Assembly: GCF_030866765.1 (NCBI RefSeq)
Contig: NZ_CP133017.1
Coordinates: forward strand, 1,765,001-1,829,000
DNA: 64,000 nt
DNA from: Paenibacillus silvisoli
GTDB lineage: Bacteria; Bacillota; Bacilli; Paenibacillales; Paenibacillaceae
Direction of reading: 5' to 3'
The notes under the pieces were generated by a model. The model made no database searches. It had not been told where the DNA came from and saw only the letters and a program-made list of their open reading frames with translations. Position numbers and translations under genes: made by a program. Of the stretch, positions 33,803-42,137 are shown piece after piece (the stretch's first letter is position 1; the number at the start of each line of letters is the position of its first letter).

Positions 33803-35155
33803 ATGTTTAGGAAAATCATTCGCAAAATGGCGCCGGCACATCTCATCGTGTCCGCCTACGTCATCGGGGTCGCCGTCATTACGGCGCTGCTGATGCTGCC
33901 GATCAGCTGGAAGCCAGGCGTCAAGGTGTCGTTTATCGACGCGCTGTTCACCTCGGTCAGCGCCGTAAGCGTAACCGGCTTAACGACGGTCAGCACGGGG
34001 GATACGTTCAGCGTCTTCGGCGCTTCCGTGCTCATCTTCGCATTCCAGTTCGGCGGAATCGGCATTATGACGCTCGGCAGCTTTTACTGGTTTCTGCTGG
34101 GGGAAAATATCGGCCTGCTCGAGCGTAAGCTCATTATGATCGACCAGAATCGGAACCAGCTGGCGGGTCTCGTGCAATTAATGAAGCTCGTGCTGCTGCT
34201 GACGCTGTCGATCGAGCTGCTCGGCACGATTATTTTCGGCGTGTATTTCTACATCAGCGGGTATACCGATTCCGTCAGCCATGCGCTCTTCAACGGCTTA
34301 TTTCATTCCGTCTCGGCGTTTACGAACGCGGGCTTCGACTTGTTCGGCGATTCGCTGCTGCGCTACACGGACGATTACTTCGTGCAAGGCCTGATGATGG
34401 CGCTGATCGTGCTCGGCGCCGTCGGCTTTCCGGTGCTCACGGAGGTCGTGGAGTGGGCAAGAAGGAAGAATAAGCGGTTTCGGTTCTCCCTATTTACGAA
34501 GGTGACGATGGTGACGCATGCGATATTAATCGTGCTCGGTTTTCTCGTCATATGGCTGACGGAGCTCGGCCATTCCTTTGCCGGCATGCCGCTGCACCAG
34601 CAATTGATGAATTCGCTGTTCGCCTCGGTTACGTCGCGCAGCGCCGGACTGACGACGATCGACATCGCGGCGCTGCACCAGGCGTCGCTCTTGCTCATCT
34701 CGGTGCTGATGTTCATCGGCGCCAGCCCTTCCAGTGTGGGCGGCGGCGTCCGGACGACGACGATCGCCGTCATCGTCTCCGTCATGGTCAGCTTCGCGCG
34801 GGGCGACAAGGAGACGCGCATGTTCGGCCGCGCGATCAGCAGGGACGATGTGTACAAAAGCTTTGTTTTCTTCGCCATGTCGGTGCTGCTGGTCATTGTC
34901 GGCATCTTCGCCGTGCTGATGGCCGAAGCGCACCGGTATGACCTGTCGGCCGTACTCTTCGAGGTAGCCTCCGCATTCGGCACATGCGGATTGTCGACGG
35001 GCATTACGGGATCGCTCCATGATTCCGGCAAAATCACGCTGATTCTGCTCATGTTTATCGGCCGTATCGGCATGTTCTTATTTTTCTCCTTGTTCACATC
35101 AGGCAAGAGGAAGCCGGACATCAAGTACATCGAGGAGAAGCTCATTATCGGATAA
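33803..35155 (+). CDS. ktrB: Potassium uptake protein, TrkH/KtrB family
   Basis: 450 aa polytopic membrane protein that moves K+ (often with Na+) into the cell. The four pseudo-repeat filter glycines are seen in SVTGLTT (near 57), TNAGFDL (near 175), SRSAGLTT (near 283) and GTCGLST (near 395). No ktrA/ktrC partner gene is adjacent, so the regulatory RCK subunit must be elsewhere. The downstream pyrB is in the same direction but with a gap of about 100 bases. Confidence 0.92.
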   Translation: MFRKIIRKMAPAHLIVSAYVIGVAVITALLMLPISWKPGVKVSFIDALFTSVSAVSVTGLTTVSTGDTFSVFGASVLIFAFQFGGIGIMTLGSFYWFLLGENIGLLERKLIMIDQNRNQLAGLVQLMKLVLLLTLSIELLGTIIFGVYFYISGYTDSVSHALFNGLFHSVSAFTNAGFDLFGDSLLRYTDDYFVQGLMMALIVLGAVGFPVLTEVVEWARRKNKRFRFSLFTKVTMVTHAILIVLGFLVIWLTELGHSFAGMPLHQQLMNSLFASVTSRSAGLTTIDIAALHQASLLLISVLMFIGASPSSVGGGVRTTTIAVIVSVMVSFARGDKETRMFGRAISRDDVYKSFVFFAMSVLLVIVGIFAVLMAEAHRYDLSAVLFEVASAFGTCGLSTGITGSLHDSGKITLILLMFIGRIGMFLFFSLFTSGKRKPDIKYIEEKLIIG

Positions 35156-35259
35156 AGATGTGCGGGCCTGGGAGCTGTCGGCTGCGAGCGTCGATTGAAC
35201 CATGCGGACAAGCTGCTTATAATCGAAAAAGACAACGTTGCGTAAAGGGGATGGCAAGC

Positions 35260-36186
35260 ATGAGTGAATTGTATCATGTGCTGGGGGCTAAGCAGTTTGA
35301 CCGCGAGGAGCTGGAGGGGCTGTTTGCTTCGGCGAAAGGGATGGAGCAGGTGGCTCGCGAAGGCGGCGGCGAGCGGTTTCCGAACAAAATTATGAGCACG
35401 CTCTTCTTCGAAGCGAGCACCCGGACCCGCTTCTCCTTCGAATCGGCCATGCACCGCTTAGGAGGACGGGTTATCGGGACCGAGAATGCCAGTCAGTTCT
35501 CCTCCACCATCAAAGGGGAGACGCTGGAGGATACGATCCGGATTATTTCGGGCTACAGCGACTTGATCGTGATGCGCCATACGGAAATCGGCGCGGCGAA
35601 GCGCGCGGCAGCCGTTTCGGACGTGCCGGTCATCAATGCCGGCGACGGCTCGGGCGAGCACCCGACCCAAGCGCTGCTCGATTTGTATACGATTCAGAAG
35701 GAATTCGGCAGAATCGACGGGCTGCACATTGCGATGATCGGCGATTTGACGTACGGTCGTACCGTTCATTCCTTGAGCTATCTGCTGGCGAATTACAAGG
35801 ATGTGCATATCTCGTTCATCTCGCCGGATAACGTGCGGATTCCGACTTACGTGAAGCAGTATTTGGACGAGAAAGGCATTTCCTACGAGGAAACTGTCGA
35901 TCTCGAGGGCATCGCGAGAACGGCGGACGTCTTCTACCAGACGCGCATCCAGAAGGAGCGGTTCCCGTCACCGGAGGAGTACAGCAAAGCGGAGGGCAAA
36001 TACATTATCGACCGCAAGCTGCTGGGTACGATGAAGGCGGACGCGATGATCCTTCACCCGCTTCCGCGCGCCGGCGAAATTCATCCCGAAGTGGATGCCG
36101 ATCCGCGGGCGGCCTATTTCCGGCAAGCCCAGAACGGCCTTTATATCCGGATGGCGCTGGTGGAGAAGTGTCTGACGAAGAAATAA
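35260..36186 (+). CDS. pyrB: Aspartate carbamoyltransferase catalytic chain (stand-alone)
   Basis: Joins carbamoyl phosphate and aspartate in pyrimidine synthesis. 308 aa. It has FFEASTRTRFSFESAMHRLG (near 46-65), GDGSGEHPTQALLD (near 128-141) and HPLPR (near 265). The loop wording resembles the E. coli-type catalytic chain (FFEASTRTR) more than the Bacillus operon enzyme (FFENSTRTR, from memory). No other pyr gene or PyrR site adjoins. The ATG at 35260 is chosen because AAAGGGG is nine bases upstream; ATG 35251 abuts that site. Confidence 0.9.
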   Translation: MSELYHVLGAKQFDREELEGLFASAKGMEQVAREGGGERFPNKIMSTLFFEASTRTRFSFESAMHRLGGRVIGTENASQFSSTIKGETLEDTIRIISGYSDLIVMRHTEIGAAKRAAAVSDVPVINAGDGSGEHPTQALLDLYTIQKEFGRIDGLHIAMIGDLTYGRTVHSLSYLLANYKDVHISFISPDNVRIPTYVKQYLDEKGISYEETVDLEGIARTADVFYQTRIQKERFPSPEEYSKAEGKYIIDRKLLGTMKADAMILHPLPRAGEIHPEVDADPRAAYFRQAQNGLYIRMALVEKCLTKK

Positions 36187-36206
36187 GCTCACCTTGCAGG
36201 CGATGC

Positions 36207-36258
36207 AAAAAGGAGCCGATCCGAAAGCCATGAAGGCTTCGGGAGTCGGCTCCTTTTT
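36207..36258. terminator. Bidirectional terminator
   Basis: AGGAGCCGA and TCGGCTCCT with an inner GAAGCC/GGCTTC stem, A-run on one side and six T on the other, between pyrB and the convergent map gene. Confidence 0.85.
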
Positions 36259-36283
36259 TCGCGTTGTGCTCGGCGGGTTGGTG

Positions 36284-37030
36284 CTATTGCTTCGTGAGAA
36301 TGATCGGACCGTCTTCCGTAATCGCGATTGTGTGCTCGTACTGCGCGGAAAGACCGCCGTCCATCGTTCTCGCCGTCCAGCCGTCGGCATCGATCTTGCT
36401 TTGCCATACGCCGGTATTCAGCATCGGCTCGATCGTCATGACCATGCCGGCTTTCAGACGGATGCCGCGTCCAGGCGGTCCGTAATGCGGAACCTGCGGC
36501 TCTTCGTGCATGTCGCGCCCGATGCCGTGGCCGATAAATTCGCGTACGACCGAGAAGCCTTCCGCTTCGGCATACTTCTGGATCGCATTCGACACATCGC
36601 CCATCCGGTTGCCGACGACGGCCTGCTCAATGCCTTTGTACATCGCTTCCTCGGTAACGGTCAGCAGACGCTTCGCTTGCTCGGACACGTTGCCGACCGC
36701 ATACGACCACGCGGAGTCCGCAAGCCAGCCGTTCAAATTGACGACCATGTCGATCGTGACGATGTCGCCGTCCTTAAGCGGCGCAGCCGATGGGAATCCG
36801 TGGCAGATAACGTCGTTGACGGACGCGCATGTCGCGTAGGCATAGCCCTTGTAGCCTTTCTGCTCCGGCTTGGCGCCGTGCTTCTCCAGAAACCGCTCCA
36901 CGAATTGGTCGATTTCGTTCGTTGTGACGCCGGGCCTGATCATGCCGGCGATTTCGCGGTGGCAGGCAGCGAGAATTTCGCCTGCTTTGCGCATATTTTC
37001 GATTTCTTCTTTGGTTTTAATTATGATCAT
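36284..37030 (-). CDS. map: Type I methionine aminopeptidase
   Basis: Removes the initiator Met from nascent proteins. 248 aa. Metal ligands and binding residues are visible in NDVICHGFPS (near 74), VTIDMVVNLNGWLADSAW (two Asp, near 92-108), FIGHGIGRDMHEE (near 166), MTIEPML (near 201) and QYEHTIAI (near 232). The start at 37030 has AGAGGTG just upstream; the longer open frame is not supported. A minus-strand promoter lies 22 bases upstream. The gene stands outside the ribosomal-protein cluster, where map is commonly found, so it may be a second copy. Confidence 0.93.
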   Translation of the reverse strand: MIIIKTKEEIENMRKAGEILAACHREIAGMIRPGVTTNEIDQFVERFLEKHGAKPEQKGYKGYAYATCASVNDVICHGFPSAAPLKDGDIVTIDMVVNLNGWLADSAWSYAVGNVSEQAKRLLTVTEEAMYKGIEQAVVGNRMGDVSNAIQKYAEAEGFSVVREFIGHGIGRDMHEEPQVPHYGPPGRGIRLKAGMVMTIEPMLNTGVWQSKIDADGWTARTMDGGLSAQYEHTIAITEDGPIILTKQ

Positions 37031-37051
37031 GTTACACCTCTTTAATGGCTT

Positions 37052-37080
37052 ATTATAGAGAAAAAAGCCGCCTTCGTAAA
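37052..37080 (-). promoter_or_regulatory. Sigma-A promoter of map
   Basis: On the minus strand TTTACG, a 17-base spacer and a consensus TATAAT end 22 bases before the start codon, predicting a very short leader. Confidence 0.65.
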
Positions 37081-37223
37081 GAAACGGGCCTTCGGCTTCG
37101 TTTTTCGGCGCGTTGCGCAATTTCTCATGAAGAAGGTGTGAACGAGCTTCGGAGGAGGCAGGTTGAAAAGCACGGAAAAGGCCGCACCTCGCAAGGGAGG
37201 TACAGCCGGTTGGATCACGCCCG

Positions 37224-37408
37224 CTAACGAACTCCATAGCGCTTATTGGCGCGAAATCAGCCGTTTTACGCATCTAACGAATCGTACAAGCGTTATGGGG
37301 CTAAAAAACGGTCAAATCGCGTAGTTTCGCGTCAAATAAGGCTTCTGAGGTTCGTTAGATCCTCAGAAGCCTTACATTTACGCCAATAAGGCGGCTGGAG
37401 TTCGTTAG
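37224..37408. repeat. 185-base quasi-palindromic element, head type D, copy 2
   Basis: Direct units begin at 37224 and 37274; inverted units end at 37358 and 37408, each arm with a 50-base step. Linker GCGCGAAATCAGCCGTTTTA follows the first head. An extra short palindrome (CTTCTGAGG and CCTCAGAAG) sits at the third unit. The 407-base gap between map and sdaAA holds only this element, the map promoter and short hairpins. Confidence 0.85.
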
Positions 37409-37437
37409 AAGCGCGCGACAGTTCAGGAAGCGTCATC

Positions 37438-38364
37438 TTAGCTTCCTTCCGGTGCTTTATTGCCCATATCCTTCGCTTTCGCCTGCTTCTTCTTGTTCTT
37501 CAGGTCGTCCATTATTTTGCGGCCCGTCGGCGTTTGGGCGAGGCCGCCGCCTGCCGTTTCGCGATGGATTTCGGGCATCGCCGAGCCGACCTCGAGCATC
37601 ACTTGGATGACTTCATCGGACGGAATGACGCTGCGGACGCCGGCCAGCGCCATATCGGCCGCGGCCAGCGCCGTGACGGCGCCGAAGCCGTTGCGGACGA
37701 TGCACGGAATTTCCACGAGCCCGCCGACGGGATCGCAGATGAGCCCGAGGGTGTTTTTGAGCGCGAGGCCGACGGCATGGATGGCCTGCGCGGGCGTGCC
37801 GCCCCGCAATTCGACGAGCGCTCCCGCCGCCATGCCGATGGCGGAGCCGACCTCGGCTTGGCAGCCGCCTTCCGCGCCGGAGACGAATGAGTTGTTGGCG
37901 ATAACATACCCGATCGCGCCTGCGGCGAACAACGCATAGACAAGCTCTTCGTCCGGAAGGCCGAAGCGCTCCTGCGTGCTGACGAAGACGCCGGGAATGA
38001 TGCCGCAGGAGCCGGCGGTCGGCGTCGCAATGATGCGGCCCATGGAGGCGTTGACCTCGGACACCGCCAGCGCATAAGCCATCGCATCGCTGGCCGGACC
38101 GCCGAGGCTGGGCTCGAGCGTCTGCCGTTTCGCGATGACGCGCTGCGCGTCCAAGCCGGTCAAGCCGCTGCGCGACGTCGTATTTTCGGTCAAGCCGCGC
38201 TGCACCGCTTCCTTCATCACGCCGTAATAAGCGGCCATTTTGGCGAACTCGTCCTGCGGCTGTTTGCCGGACTCCGCGCATTGTTCCTCCAGCATGAGCC
38301 GGCCGATCGAAAGCCCGCTCGACGCGCACAGCTCGCCGAGCTCCGATAATGTACGAAATTTCAT
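37438..38364 (-). CDS. sdaAA: L-serine dehydratase, iron-sulfur-dependent, alpha subunit
   Basis: Deaminates L-serine to pyruvate. 308 aa. Cys residues expected to hold the [4Fe-4S] cluster are in TAGSCGIIPG (near 117), AEGGCQAEVG (near 163) and GLICDPVGG (near 204). A basic tail (KNKKKQAKAKDMGNK) follows. Its ATG overlaps the stop of sdaAB by four bases (ATGA), showing translational coupling in one operon. Together the two subunits form the enzyme. Confidence 0.94.
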   Translation of the reverse strand: MKFRTLSELGELCASSGLSIGRLMLEEQCAESGKQPQDEFAKMAAYYGVMKEAVQRGLTENTTSRSGLTGLDAQRVIAKRQTLEPSLGGPASDAMAYALAVSEVNASMGRIIATPTAGSCGIIPGVFVSTQERFGLPDEELVYALFAAGAIGYVIANNSFVSGAEGGCQAEVGSAIGMAAGALVELRGGTPAQAIHAVGLALKNTLGLICDPVGGLVEIPCIVRNGFGAVTALAAADMALAGVRSVIPSDEVIQVMLEVGSAMPEIHRETAGGGLAQTPTGRKIMDDLKNKKKQAKAKDMGNKAPEGS

Positions 38365-39053
38365 GACGAACCCTCCGTTTGGCTGAGATCCACTGTGTAG
38401 ACATGCTGTACATGCGCGGTTGCCTGAATCCGTTCGATCAGCTCTGCCGGGATGGCGCCGTCCAGCTCCAGCACCGTAAGCGCATCTCCGCTTCGGCCTT
38501 TGCGGTCGACGGACATATGGCCGATATTGACGCTTTCGTTCTTTAGCAGCGAGGTTAAGTCGGCGATAACGCCTGGCCTGTCTGCATGGCGGATGACGAG
38601 CGTTGGGTACACGCCGGTCAGCTTGACCGCGAACTCGTTCACTTCGACGATCTCGATATTGCCGCCTCCGATCGAGGTGCCGATGAGCGTCAGCTTCCGG
38701 GCCTCCGGCTGCTCCGCGGACAGGATCAGCTTTACCGTATTCGGATGAGGATGAAGGCCTTTGCCTTGTTCGAAATCGAGCTCGACGCCGAGCTCCTCGG
38801 CAATGTCCAACGCTTGCGGAATGCGGCGGTCGTCGGTTGCGAAGCCAAGCAGGCCGCTGACGACGGCGACGTCCGTGCCATGCCCTTGATAGGTGGCGGC
38901 GAAGGAACCGTAGAAGATGATTTCGGCCTTGTCCGGTGTCACGCCAAGCAGCTGCCTCGCGACGAGTCCGATCCGGACGGCGCCAGCCGTATGGGAGCTG
39001 GACGGACCCACCATGGAAGGACCGATAATGGAAAATACATCTTTGAAACGCAT
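38361..39053 (-). CDS. sdaAB: L-serine dehydratase, iron-sulfur-dependent, beta subunit
   Basis: 230 aa. It begins MRFKDVFSIIGPSMVGPSSS, the conserved start of the beta subunit with the serine-binding SSSHTAGAVR loop. An ACT-type regulatory domain follows (VIRHADRPGVIADLTSLLKN, near 150-169). The start at 39053 is supported by GGAGGTGA upstream; the frame opens earlier without support. First gene of the sdaAB-sdaAA operon. The 127 bases to the AraC gene hold no clear regulator site. Confidence 0.94.
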   Translation of the reverse strand: MRFKDVFSIIGPSMVGPSSSHTAGAVRIGLVARQLLGVTPDKAEIIFYGSFAATYQGHGTDVAVVSGLLGFATDDRRIPQALDIAEELGVELDFEQGKGLHPHPNTVKLILSAEQPEARKLTLIGTSIGGGNIEIVEVNEFAVKLTGVYPTLVIRHADRPGVIADLTSLLKNESVNIGHMSVDRKGRSGDALTVLELDGAIPAELIERIQATAHVQHVYTVDLSQTEGSS

Positions 39054-39180
39054 AGGACGGCTGTCACCTCCGGTTAAATTGGAACCCGTCGCCCAGCTGG
39101 CAATTTGGCCATTCACGGCCTATTGTCTCCAAATGGGACAGGGCGGACTCATTTTTACTACATTATATGTAGCGTCAAGC

Positions 39181-39969
39181 TTAGCGGTACGCCGCAGGCG
39201 AGACGCCGTACTTCTGCCTAAACACGCGGTAAAAGTACGAATAGCTGCCGAAGCCGCAAATGACGGCGATTTGCTCGAGCGTCATCGTGCTGTATTTTAT
39301 GCGGTCGATCGCCATGGATAGACGGACATTTTGGGTATACTGAATGATGGTCATGCCATAGCATTCCTTGAAAAGATGGACGGTGCGGGAGACGCTCAGG
39401 CCGACGTATTGGGCAACCTCGGCGACCGTGAACGATCGGGCGGCATTCTCGTCAATGAAGTTCTTCATGCGTGTCGCGACGAACGACTTTCCTTGGAACG
39501 CGCTCTGCGTCGATATGGCGCGATCGATTCCGAGGCATAGCGCGCGCAGCAGGTAGTCGGCCAGCTCCTTGTCTTCCGCTTCGAAGCGCCGCTTCTCCAT
39601 GATGAGCGCCTGCCAAATCGAGAGCCATCGTTCATCGGGCACGACTTTGACCTTCCGGGGACGGTCTTTACGGCTCCACCATTCGTCAAGCCAGCTGCCG
39701 CGGCAAATGACGTAATAGTCGCCGCTGGAGATGGGACCATGGCCGCCGTCTTGCGAAGGGATGGGCGTAACGTTCAAGTGATAGTGGTCGCCGGGGCGGA
39801 ACAGCAGCAGATCGCCGGCCTCGATGCGCTCCATTTTACCGTCAACGAGCGCTTCGCAGCTGCCGTCCATTTGCAGCCGGATGACGTACGCGCTCAAGCC
39901 GGCCACGTTGTGAATTTGAAAAGGCTGCGTATGATAGGAGTAGTTGCAGCTCAGAATTTCGCTGATCAT
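39181..39969 (-). CDS. AraC family transcriptional regulator
   Basis: 262 aa. An N-terminal cupin-type sensor region (HNVAGLSAYVIRLQMDG, GDLLLFRPGDHYHL) precedes the C-terminal double helix-turn-helix (VAQYVGLSVSRTVHLFKEC and IAVICGFGSYSYFYRVFRQK, ending GVSPAAYR). It is divergent from the isomerase/oxidoreductase pair at 40131-41944 across about 160 bases and is probably its regulator. The ligand is unknown; a sugar or inositol-type compound is plausible from the neighbours. Confidence 0.87.
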   Translation of the reverse strand: MISEILSCNYSYHTQPFQIHNVAGLSAYVIRLQMDGSCEALVDGKMERIEAGDLLLFRPGDHYHLNVTPIPSQDGGHGPISSGDYYVICRGSWLDEWWSRKDRPRKVKVVPDERWLSIWQALIMEKRRFEAEDKELADYLLRALCLGIDRAISTQSAFQGKSFVATRMKNFIDENAARSFTVAEVAQYVGLSVSRTVHLFKECYGMTIIQYTQNVRLSMAIDRIKYSTMTLEQIAVICGFGSYSYFYRVFRQKYGVSPAAYR

Positions 39970-40130
39970 GTCGGTGTCGCCTCATTTTGCAGCAAGATTG
40001 TACATGTTACTGTTATATAATACATCTCGATCTCACTCCATTTCCACTATAATGATTGTCAGATTAGTCAACTCTCTACCGTTCGGCGCATATTCGGCGC
40101 CCATTCGTTATTATGAAAGGAAGATCTCAA

Positions 40131-40898
40131 GTGAAAATCGGTTTGCAATTGTTTACCCTGCGTGACGAACTGGCAAAAGATTTCAAAGGCACGCTCCGTC
40201 AAGTAGCCGCTATGGGCTATGAAGGCGTTGAATTTGCAGGCTACGGCGACATTCCCGCAGAAGAAATGCGCGATTTGCTGCAAGAGCTGGGCATCGAAGC
40301 GTTCGGCAGCCACGTTGGCCTGCAGTCGCTTGAAGAAAACCTCGAAAACGAAATCAACTATTTGAAAACAGTCGGCGCGAAATATGCCATTCTTCCATGG
40401 CTGTCTCCTGAGCAGCTTAAAGGCGGCGAAGCGTTCTGGCGCGAGCTGATCGAGAAGCTGGCGAAATTCGGCGCTCGTTTCCACGAAGCAGGCCTGCAAT
40501 TCTGCTATCATAACCATGATTTCGAATTTGCCGCTCAAATTGACGGCGAATACATTTTCGATGCGATGTACACGAAAGTGGACGCTGATCTGCTCAAAGT
40601 GGAAATGGATATCGGTTGGGTTCAGTACTCCGGCGTAGACCCGATTGCTTACATCGCGAAATATGCCGGCCGTCTGCCGCTCCTTCACTTGAAGGACTTC
40701 CGTAAAGCGACGTCGGACAAGCATATCGACACAGTAGAGCTTGGCAACGGCGATCTTGCGCTGAACGATATTATCGGCGCGGCAAGCAAAGCAGGCGTTG
40801 AATGGATCGTAGTTGAACAAGACAGCTGCGCGAACCCGCCGCTTGAATCGGTACAAACGAGCATGAACTGGCTGAAAGCAAACGGCCACAAAGCTTAA
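40131..40898 (+). CDS. Sugar phosphate isomerase/epimerase (TIM barrel)
   Basis: 255 aa. It starts at GTG 40131 (VKIGLQLFTLRDELA), which has AAAGGA about nine bases upstream; the ATG at 40113 lies before that site. Metal-binding motifs are FCYHNHDFEF near 132, VEMDIGWVQYSG near 160 and LLHLKDFR near 187. It is 26 bases before the Gfo/Idh/MocA gene. The two probably convert one sugar or cyclitol. It is a paralogue in type of the gene at 9211. Confidence 0.88.
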   Translation: MKIGLQLFTLRDELAKDFKGTLRQVAAMGYEGVEFAGYGDIPAEEMRDLLQELGIEAFGSHVGLQSLEENLENEINYLKTVGAKYAILPWLSPEQLKGGEAFWRELIEKLAKFGARFHEAGLQFCYHNHDFEFAAQIDGEYIFDAMYTKVDADLLKVEMDIGWVQYSGVDPIAYIAKYAGRLPLLHLKDFRKATSDKHIDTVELGNGDLALNDIIGAASKAGVEWIVVEQDSCANPPLESVQTSMNWLKANGHKA

Positions 40899-40924
40899 TA
40901 AACAACAAGGGAGAGGTACCTCAC

Positions 40925-41944
40925 ATGAAAAAAATTAGAGTAGCGGTCGTCGGCTGCGGCGCCATCGCGCAACGCCGTCACATTCCTGAATATGCAGCTA
41001 ACCCGAACGTAGAGTTCGTAGCTTTCGTCGATCCGGTTATCGAGCGCGCGGAAGAATTCGCGGCGAAATACGATGCGAAAGCTTTCGCAAGCTACGAAGA
41101 AATGCTTAGCGAAGTAAAGCCTGAAGCGGTGAGCGTTTGCACGCCGAACTACCTGCACGCACCGGTTGCGATCGCGGCAGCTAACGCAGGCGCGCACGTG
41201 CTTGTCGAGAAGCCAATGGCTTCGACAGACGAAGAAGCGGCGGCAATGGTTGAAGCGGCTAGCAAAAACGGCGTATACCTGATGGTTGGCCACAACCAGC
41301 GCCTGATGCCTCCGCACGTGAAAGCGAAGCAAATCCTGGATTCCGGCGCGCTTGGCCGCGTTCTGACATTCCGCACATCCTTCGGCCACCCAGGCCCAGA
41401 GGGCTGGAGCGTTGACGGCAAGGGCAGCTGGTTCTTCCGCAAAGAAGAAGCGATCATGGGCGCAATGGGTGACCTCGGCGTTCACAAGTCCGACTTGATC
41501 CGCTACCTGCTGAGTGACGAAGTTGCGCAAGTAACGGGCTTCATCGGCACGCTGGACAAAGAAGGCACGGACGTAGACGACAACGCGACTTGCTTGCTTC
41601 GCATGAAGAGCGGCGCGATCGGTACGCTTGTTGCAAGCTGGACGTACTACAAGGGCGAAGACAACAGCACTGTATTCTGGTGCGAGAACGGCGTTATGAA
41701 AATCGGCACGGACCCTAAAGATCAAATCATCGTTGAGCTTCGCAACGGAACGGTCGAGAAGTACAACGTCGGCGCGATCAGCACGAACGACAAGCAAGAA
41801 ACAAGCGGCGTAGTCGATGCGTTCATCGAGTCGCTGTTGACAAATACGAAGCCTAGCATCTCTGGCGAAGAGGGACGCAAATCGCTTGCCGTCATTCTGG
41901 CGGCATTCGAATCGCAAGCTACAGGCAAAGTCATTACGCTTTAA
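40925..41944 (+). CDS. Gfo/Idh/MocA family NAD(P)-dependent oxidoreductase
   Basis: 339 aa. The Rossmann loop VAVVGCGAIAQRRHIPEY (near 4-21) and the family motif EKPMAST (near 95-101) are clear. GAMGDLGVHKSDLIRYLL (near 180) supplies the catalytic His/Asp region. Enzymes of this family oxidise or reduce sugars and inositols. AGGAGAGG-like GGGAGAGG precedes the ATG. It is co-transcribed with the isomerase and closed by a terminator. The substrate is unknown. Confidence 0.92.
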   Translation: MKKIRVAVVGCGAIAQRRHIPEYAANPNVEFVAFVDPVIERAEEFAAKYDAKAFASYEEMLSEVKPEAVSVCTPNYLHAPVAIAAANAGAHVLVEKPMASTDEEAAAMVEAASKNGVYLMVGHNQRLMPPHVKAKQILDSGALGRVLTFRTSFGHPGPEGWSVDGKGSWFFRKEEAIMGAMGDLGVHKSDLIRYLLSDEVAQVTGFIGTLDKEGTDVDDNATCLLRMKSGAIGTLVASWTYYKGEDNSTVFWCENGVMKIGTDPKDQIIVELRNGTVEKYNVGAISTNDKQETSGVVDAFIESLLTNTKPSISGEEGRKSLAVILAAFESQATGKVITL

Positions 41945-41955
41945 TTTCACCTACG

Positions 41956-42013
41956 ATGGCCCGCAGGCAGGACACTTTTTCGATGGATAAGTGACCGCCT
42001 GCGGGTCATTTTT
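41956..42013 (+). terminator. Terminator after the oxidoreductase gene
   Basis: ATGGCCCGCAGGC pairs with GCCTGCGGGTCAT, with an inner GGACACTT/AAGTGACC stem, followed by TTTTTCG. Confidence 0.8.
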
Positions 42014-42022
42014 CGTTGGTAA

Positions 42023-42036
42023 GGTAAGCGCTAACA
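42023..42036 (+). promoter_or_regulatory. Candidate CcpA (cre) site
   Basis: GGTAAGCGCTAACA agrees with the cre pattern TGNAANCGNTNNCA at every defined position but the first. It lies about 100 bases upstream of the GH38 gene, just before a TTGTCT hexamer that could be a -35. Repression by preferred sugars is the inference. Confidence 0.5.
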
Positions 42037-42137
42037 TTGTCTCGGTAAAGTTTAATAATTTCTAATTGCAGCCTTGCGCCCGGGGCGCTATGCTAGGCTT
42101 GTGCCTTGTCAAATCCTTCATGGGAAAGGAAATGAAC

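Noticed and set aside
37170-37220. Sequence AAGGGAGGTACAGCCGGTTGGATCACG resembles the 3' end of 16S rRNA
   Set aside because: The likeness is limited to about 20 bases with mismatches and no other rRNA sequence is nearby, so it is probably chance.
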